From: Hexactinellida sp. DTS-2022
Lineage: Eukaryota > Porifera > Hexactinellida
NCBI GenBank assembly: GCA_028753945.1
Contig: JAPNXP010000001.1
Span: 15,304,501-15,368,500, forward strand
DNA: 64,000 nt
Direction of reading: 5' to 3'
This document shows, in pieces, positions 58,844 to 64,000 of the stretch. How positions within the stretch are numbered: the stretch's first letter is position 1; each line of letters opens with the position of its first letter. Below the pieces are notes generated by a model. It ran no database searches and was not told the DNA's origin. It was given only the letters and a program-made list of their open reading frames with translations. A program made the translations under genes and the position numbers.

Positions 58844-61800
58844 AAATACAAAATTGCAGCCTTTGCCGACGCATGATCCTTTGGTGGCACTATATTTTGT
58901 TGGTTGTTTATTGATAGTGCCTCCAAAGGAACATGCTGTCGGCGCAGACTGCAATTTTGTATTTTTTTTCGCCAAGTCATCAACGCCCAAGGTGTGAAGA
59001 ACCATTTGTTAATTGGTCGGTGTCACAAGGAACGATTGTTGTATTTGAAGTTTGTTTCTATCATAAACCATCTAGAGTTTACTGCCATTCATTTATTTTG
59101 TATATTGATAATAAATTATATTATTAGTTATTTATTTTAGCAATGTTATCCACGGTGAGTTGAGTTTAGTCAACAATTTCCTTATATTATTATATTATAT
59201 TTAATCCATTGTATAGTAATACTAGAATTAAATAGAAGCCAGCTGGAATTTATAAGTTAAATCAATATAATTATCGGAAGTTGAATCACTAGAGTAGGAT
59301 TTAACAAGTTAAATCAATATAATTATTACAAGTTGAAACAATAGAATTAGATTTAACACTTTACTGAAATTGAAGTGTGAGTAAACAAAGAAATTTCAAC
59401 CCCCATTTATGGAAGAAATTGACCCCTTTATTGGAAAATTTATTCTCCCATCAGACGCAGAATTTTATGGCGAATCCAAATATGAAATATAATTTTGGGG
59501 TTTAGTAAAACATATTTTGAGTTATGGACCAGACAAATTTTTAAAGGTGTTAAAGATGTGTCAAAAATTTGTTAACGAAAAATCGTAACCCCAGGTGCAA
59601 ATTAGACGGTCCAATCGCACCTACATGCCAAGTTTAAGCCCATCAACAATTAAGCTCTGGCCAGGGCACCGTCTACGGAGAAAATGAAATAATAAAAAAA
59701 ATCCAAAATTGCAGCCTGTGCCGACGCATGTTCCTTTGGTGGCACTATATTTTGGTGGTGGTTTATTGATAGTGCCTCCATAGGAACATGCTGTCGGCGC
59801 AGGCTGCAATTTTGGATTTTTTTTCCGCCATGTCATCATCACTATGAAGGTGTTAAATTATTTCAGAAAGGTGTTTCAGAAGGCAATGACCCTTAGAGTC
59901 GTGGAAGTTTCCATTTTGCTCACTTCTTTTCAAAGATATTCAAGTTTCAGTAGAATATAATAAGTGCTGAGTCAGCATTTTTTATGTGAGTGTTGGATCA
60001 TCACCCAGTCCAACTAACTCATTTTAAATGTCGAATTAAAAAACTTGTAAAAATACATTTTTTTAACGATGTCATCATCACCTCAAGGTGTCAAGACCCA
60101 CTTATATAGGTGGTACCTGGCATAAGGACCAATTGATAAATTGAAAGTTTGTTTATATCTTGTATCATCTCTGAGATTAATGAAATTTAGCTAATTAGCA
60201 TAAAAATTTAATTAATGTATTAATTATTTAACACCATTATTATATACAGCAAAATAAATTAAGTTCAATTATTTGCAATTATTATTAATTTAAATTGAAT
60301 TTCACTATAATGTTTGAATTCCACGCACTCGATAACCCCAATAATCCAATTGGAACCGTCTATAAGTTAAATACAAAAGGAATTAATTATAATTAATTAC
60401 GTCAGTACATTAATTGTGCAAGAATATTCTCGCCGAAATAAATATATTCACTTAATCTGTCGTTGTTGTGGAATGTAAAATCTTAACGGTTCTATCATAA
60501 ACCATCTTGAGTTTAAAGCCATTCATTCATTATGTTTTGATGATAAATTATATTATTAGTTATTTATTTATGCAATGTTATCCACGGTTAAGTTGAATTA
60601 AGTCAACAAATTCCTTATATTATAATATTTTATTTAATCCATTGTATAGTAATACTACAATAAATAGAAGCCAGCTGGAATTTATAAGTTAAATCAATAT
60701 AATTATCGCAAGTTGAATCACTAGAGTAGGATTTAACAAGTTAAATCAATATAATTATTACAAGTTGAAACAATGGAATTAGATTTCACAGTTTTACTGA
60801 AATTGAAGTGTGAGTAAACAAAGAAATTTCAACCCCCATTTATGGCAGAAATTGACCCCTTTATTGAAATATTTTTTCTCCCATCAGACGCAGAATTTTA
60901 TGGCGAATCCAAATGTGAAATGAAATTTGGGGGTTTAGTAAAACAATTTTCAAGTTATGGACCAGACAAATTTTGAAAGGTGTTAAAGATGTGTCAAAAA
61001 TTTGTTAATCAAAAATCGTAACCCCAGGTGCAAATTAGACGGTCCCTCCGTAACTACATGCCAAGTTTCAGCCCTCAATGTATACAGGTGTGGCCAGGGC
61101 ACCTGCTACGGAGAAATAAAAATAATAATAAAAATCCAAAATTGCAGCCTGTGCCGACGCATGTTCCTTTGGTGGCACTATATTTTGTTGGTGGTTTATT
61201 GATAGTGCCTCCAAAGGAGCATGCTGTCGGCACAGGCTGCAATTTTGGATTTTTTTTGCCAAGTCATCTTCACTATGAAGGTGTTAAATTAATTCAGAAA
61301 GGTGTTTCAGAAGGCAACGACACTTAGAGTGTTGGAAGTTTCGATTTAGTTCACTTCATTTCAAAGATATTCAAGTTTGAGTAGAATATAATAGCTGATG
61401 ACTCTGCATTTTTTATGTGCGTGTTGGGTGACTACCCAAAACCAACCGACCCATTTGAATTATATAATTCCCAAAATTGTTAAAACACATTTTTTTACGA
61501 TGTCATCAACACCTCAAGGTGTCAAGACACATTTGTAGAGATCTTGCGTGGCATAAGAATCAATTGATAAATTGGAATTTTGTTTCTATCTCGTATAATC
61601 TCTGAGATTTATGATATTTAATTAATTAGTATAAATATTTAATTAATCTATTAATAATTTAACACCAATATTATGTACATCAAAATAAATTAAGTTCAAT
61701 CATTTGCAATAATTCTTAATTTAAATTCAATTTCATTATCATATTTGAATTCAGCGCACTCGATAACCCCAATATTCTATTTGGAACCGTCTCTATACGT

Positions 61801-62350
61801 TAAACACAGAGCGAATTAATTAGAATTAAATATGTCATGTATCCATTGTGCAAGAATATTCTAAGCAGAAATAAATATAATCAAATAATCTGTCGTTGTT
61901 ATGGAATGTAGAATCTTAGTTTTCAATTGGAAAATAGAAGCCTACTCGATCTCACAAGTTGAATCAATATAATAATCACAAGTTGAAACAATAGAATTAG
62001 ATTTAACACTTTCAATTAAACTGAAGTGTCAGTAAACAAAGAAATTTCAACCCCCATTTATGGCATGAATTACCAATTTTAAAAATTTGCATTTTTTCCC
62101 ATCAGAAGCAGAATTTTATCGTGAATCCATTAGTTAAATTTTTTTTGGCTTTAATATAACATTTCTTGAGTTATGGTCCAGACAAATTTTGAAAGGTGTT
62201 AAACATGTGTCCAAAATTTGTTAATCAAAAGTCGTAACCCCAGGTGCACATCTGTAACCCATGAGACACCCATCCTAAAAATTTGGGCTCTTAGTTGATA
62301 AAACTCTGTTCTGTGGAGTGGCTACGGATAAATAATAATAATAACTAACC

Positions 62351-62723
62351 AAAGCACTAAGACCAATACTGGGCCACTATACTATAGTATAGTCGGCACA
62401 GTAATAATAATAAAGGCAGTGATTCCAATACTGGGCCACTATACTATAGTATAGTCGGCACAGTAAAAAAAATAATAATAATAATAAAGGCAGTGAGATT
62501 AGAACTGGGCCACTATACTATAGTATAGTCGGCACAGTAATAAAGGCAGTGATTCCAATACTGGGCCACTATACTATAGTATAGTCGGCACAGTAATAAT
62601 AAAGGCAGTGATTCCAATACTGGGCCACTATACTATAGTATAGTCGGCACAGTAAAAATAATAAAGGCAGTGATTCCAATACTGGGCCACTATACTATAG
62701 TATAGTCGGCACAGTAATAAAAA
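62351..62723. repeat. 60-bp minisatellite, 6 copies (duplicate of 53074-53446)
   Basis: Same unit order, including the variant first and third units, in the 7.1-kb duplication. Confidence 0.9.
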
Positions 62724-64000
62724 AAATCCAAAATTGCAGCCTGTGCCGACGCATGTTCCTTTGGTGGCACTATATTTTGTGGTTGGTTTACTGATAGTGC
62801 CTCCAAAGGAACATGCTGTCGCCACAGGCTGCAATTTTGGATTTTTTTGCCAAGTCATCAACGTCCAAGGTGTGAAGAAGCATTTGTTATTTGGTCCGAG
62901 TGACAAGGAACGGTAGATAAATTTGAAGTTTGTTTCTATCATAAACCATCTAGAGTTTAATGCCATTCATTCATTATGTATTGATAATAAATTATATTAT
63001 TAGTTATTTATTTTAGCAATGTTATCCACGGTTGGTTGAGTTGAGTCAACAAATTCCTTATATTATATTATTATATTTAATCCATTGTATAGTATTACTA
63101 CAATTAAATAGAAGCCAGCTGGAATTTATAAGTTAAATCAATTTAATTATTGCAAGTTGAAACAATAGTGAAAGATTTAACAAGTTAAATCAATATAAAT
63201 ATTACAAGTTGAAACAATGGAATTAGATTTCACAGTTTTACAGTAATTGAAGTGTGAGTAAACAAAGAAATTTCAACCCCTATTTATGGCAGAAATTAAA
63301 CCCTTTATTGAAAATTTTCTTCTCCCATCAGACGCAGAATTTTATGGTGAATCCAAATATGAAATAAAATTTTGGGGTTTATAAAAACATATTTTGAGTT
63401 ATGGACCAGACAAATTTTGAAAGGTGTTAAAGATGTGTCCAAAATTTGTTAATCAAAGATCGTAACCCCAGGTGCAAATTAGACGGTCCCATCGCACCTA
63501 CATGACAAGTTTCAGCCCATCAACTATAAAGCTCTGTCCAGGGCACCGTCTACGGAGAAAAAAAAAAATCCAAAATTGCAGCCTGTGCCGACGCATGTTC
63601 CTTTGGTGGCACTATATTTTGGTGGTGGTTTATTGATAGTGCCTCCATAGGAACATGCTGTCGGCGCAGGCTGCAATTTTGGATTTTTTTTCCGCCATGT
63701 CATCATCACTATGAAGGTCTTAAATTATTTCAGTAAGGTGTTTCAGAAGGCAACGATCCTTAGAGTCGTGGAAGTTTCCATTTTGCCCACTTCGTTTCCA
63801 AGATATTCAGGTTTCAGTAGAATATAATAAGTGATGAGTCTGCATTTTTTATGTGAGTGTTGGGTCATCACCCAACACCAACTAACCCATTTTAAATGTC
63901 GAATTAAAAAAATTGTAAAGATACATTTTTTTGACGATGTCATCATCAATCACCTCAAGGTGTCAAGACCCACTTGTGTAGGTTGTACGTGGCATAAGGA

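Larger units (their letters stand above)
56714..63840. repeat. Duplicated segment of about 7.1 kb, copy 2
   Basis: Second copy of 47438-54563. After about 63840 the sequence stops matching 54564 onward and instead follows 46707 onward, including its rare CATCATCAATCACC variant, up to the window edge. Confidence 0.85.
42036..64000 (+). repeat. Hairpin-repeat array, block 4 (plus orientation), runs off the right edge
   Basis: Hairpins start at 42438, 43921, 44771 (right arm lost), 45203, 46446, 47878, 49569, 50424, 51857, 53449, 54291, 55724, 57154, 58846, 59701, 61134, 62726 and 63568, each about 115-117 bp. Gaps are mostly near 1430 bp (up to about 1690 with minisatellite) or near 850 bp. 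The long spacer holds, left to right: GAAGGTGTTAAATTATTTCAG; a GTGTTGGGTCATCACCCAACA palindrome-like stretch; a CACCTCAAGGTG palindrome; ATTAATTATAATTAATTACG; ATAGAAGCCAGCTGGAAT; and the box from GTGCAAATTAGACGG to CTACGGAGAAA before the next hairpin. No intact gene seen. Confidence 0.85.

Noticed and set aside
23085..62723. Direct repeats with regular spacing, CRISPR-like at first sight
   Set aside because: Units are near-identical throughout with short AT-rich linkers instead of unique spacers, there are no cas genes, and the setting is eukaryotic. It is a minisatellite.
22113..63709. Dozens of similar 60-130 codon frames on both strands, often reading like LRRRCPGQS, ACSFGGTI or HVPLVALYF
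   Set aside because: They are translations of the hairpin arms and the conserved 95-bp box. Because the arms are palindromic, both strands give related peptides. Many lack an ATG start, and frame and length change with each copy's indels. No sign of protein-level constraint.

Overview
The window looks like animal nuclear DNA, most likely from a sponge-like marine invertebrate. The evidence is long single-exon NHL-repeat proteins with N-terminal coiled coils, PHD fingers fused to a transposase remnant, many cut-and-paste transposon families, (TTA)n microsatellites and very AT-rich spacers. The taxon is an inference from gene types, not proven. No rRNA, tRNA, operon structure or CRISPR array was seen.

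The left quarter (1-15.1 kb) carries genes, nearly all on the plus strand. There are three NHL-repeat proteins: a partial one at 1-660, and complete ones at 2921-4156 and 13839-15074. The first and third are recent duplicates that still share their 3' flank. Between them lie a Mutator-like transposase C-terminus ending in a PHD finger (4527-5303), an intronless flavin monooxygenase close to the bacterial trimethylamine monooxygenase type (5584-6936), a possible lone exon (7993-8217), a small single-pass membrane protein (8532-9026), a decayed P-element/THAP9-like transposase on the minus strand (10242-12046), and a FLYWCH-like fragment. Small transposons sit between and inside these: pogo-like, hAT-like and Helitron-like elements, several with target duplications that can be read to the base.

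The right three quarters (15.6-64 kb) is almost entirely one repeat system and holds no credible protein gene. Its core is a polarised hairpin of about 117 bp (two 48-49 bp arms, 20-nt loop), present 36 times, separated by AT-rich spacers in length classes near 850, 1200 and 1430 bp. Some hairpins are preceded by tandem copies of a roughly 60-bp minisatellite containing an 18-bp perfect palindrome. The hairpins point plus from 15.6 to 22.3 kb, minus from 23.8 to 38.6 kb, and plus again from 42.4 kb to the end. Both reversals coincide with copies of a 300-bp module rich in CGAAACGCGTTT repeats. A composite element made of this module and a 3.1-kb transposon with 94-bp terminal inverted repeats occurs twice, in opposite orientation (17342-20905 and 38472-42035). 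The plus block also carries a near-identical duplication of about 7.1 kb at an offset of about 9.28 kb, and the minus block an 881-bp tandem duplication.

The most interesting signal is in the hairpin family. In nearly all copies the two arms agree with each other in indel state, and in at least two independent cases the same substitution appears, complementary, in both arms. The arms are therefore kept matched, either by arm-to-arm conversion through a cruciform or by selection on the folded structure.
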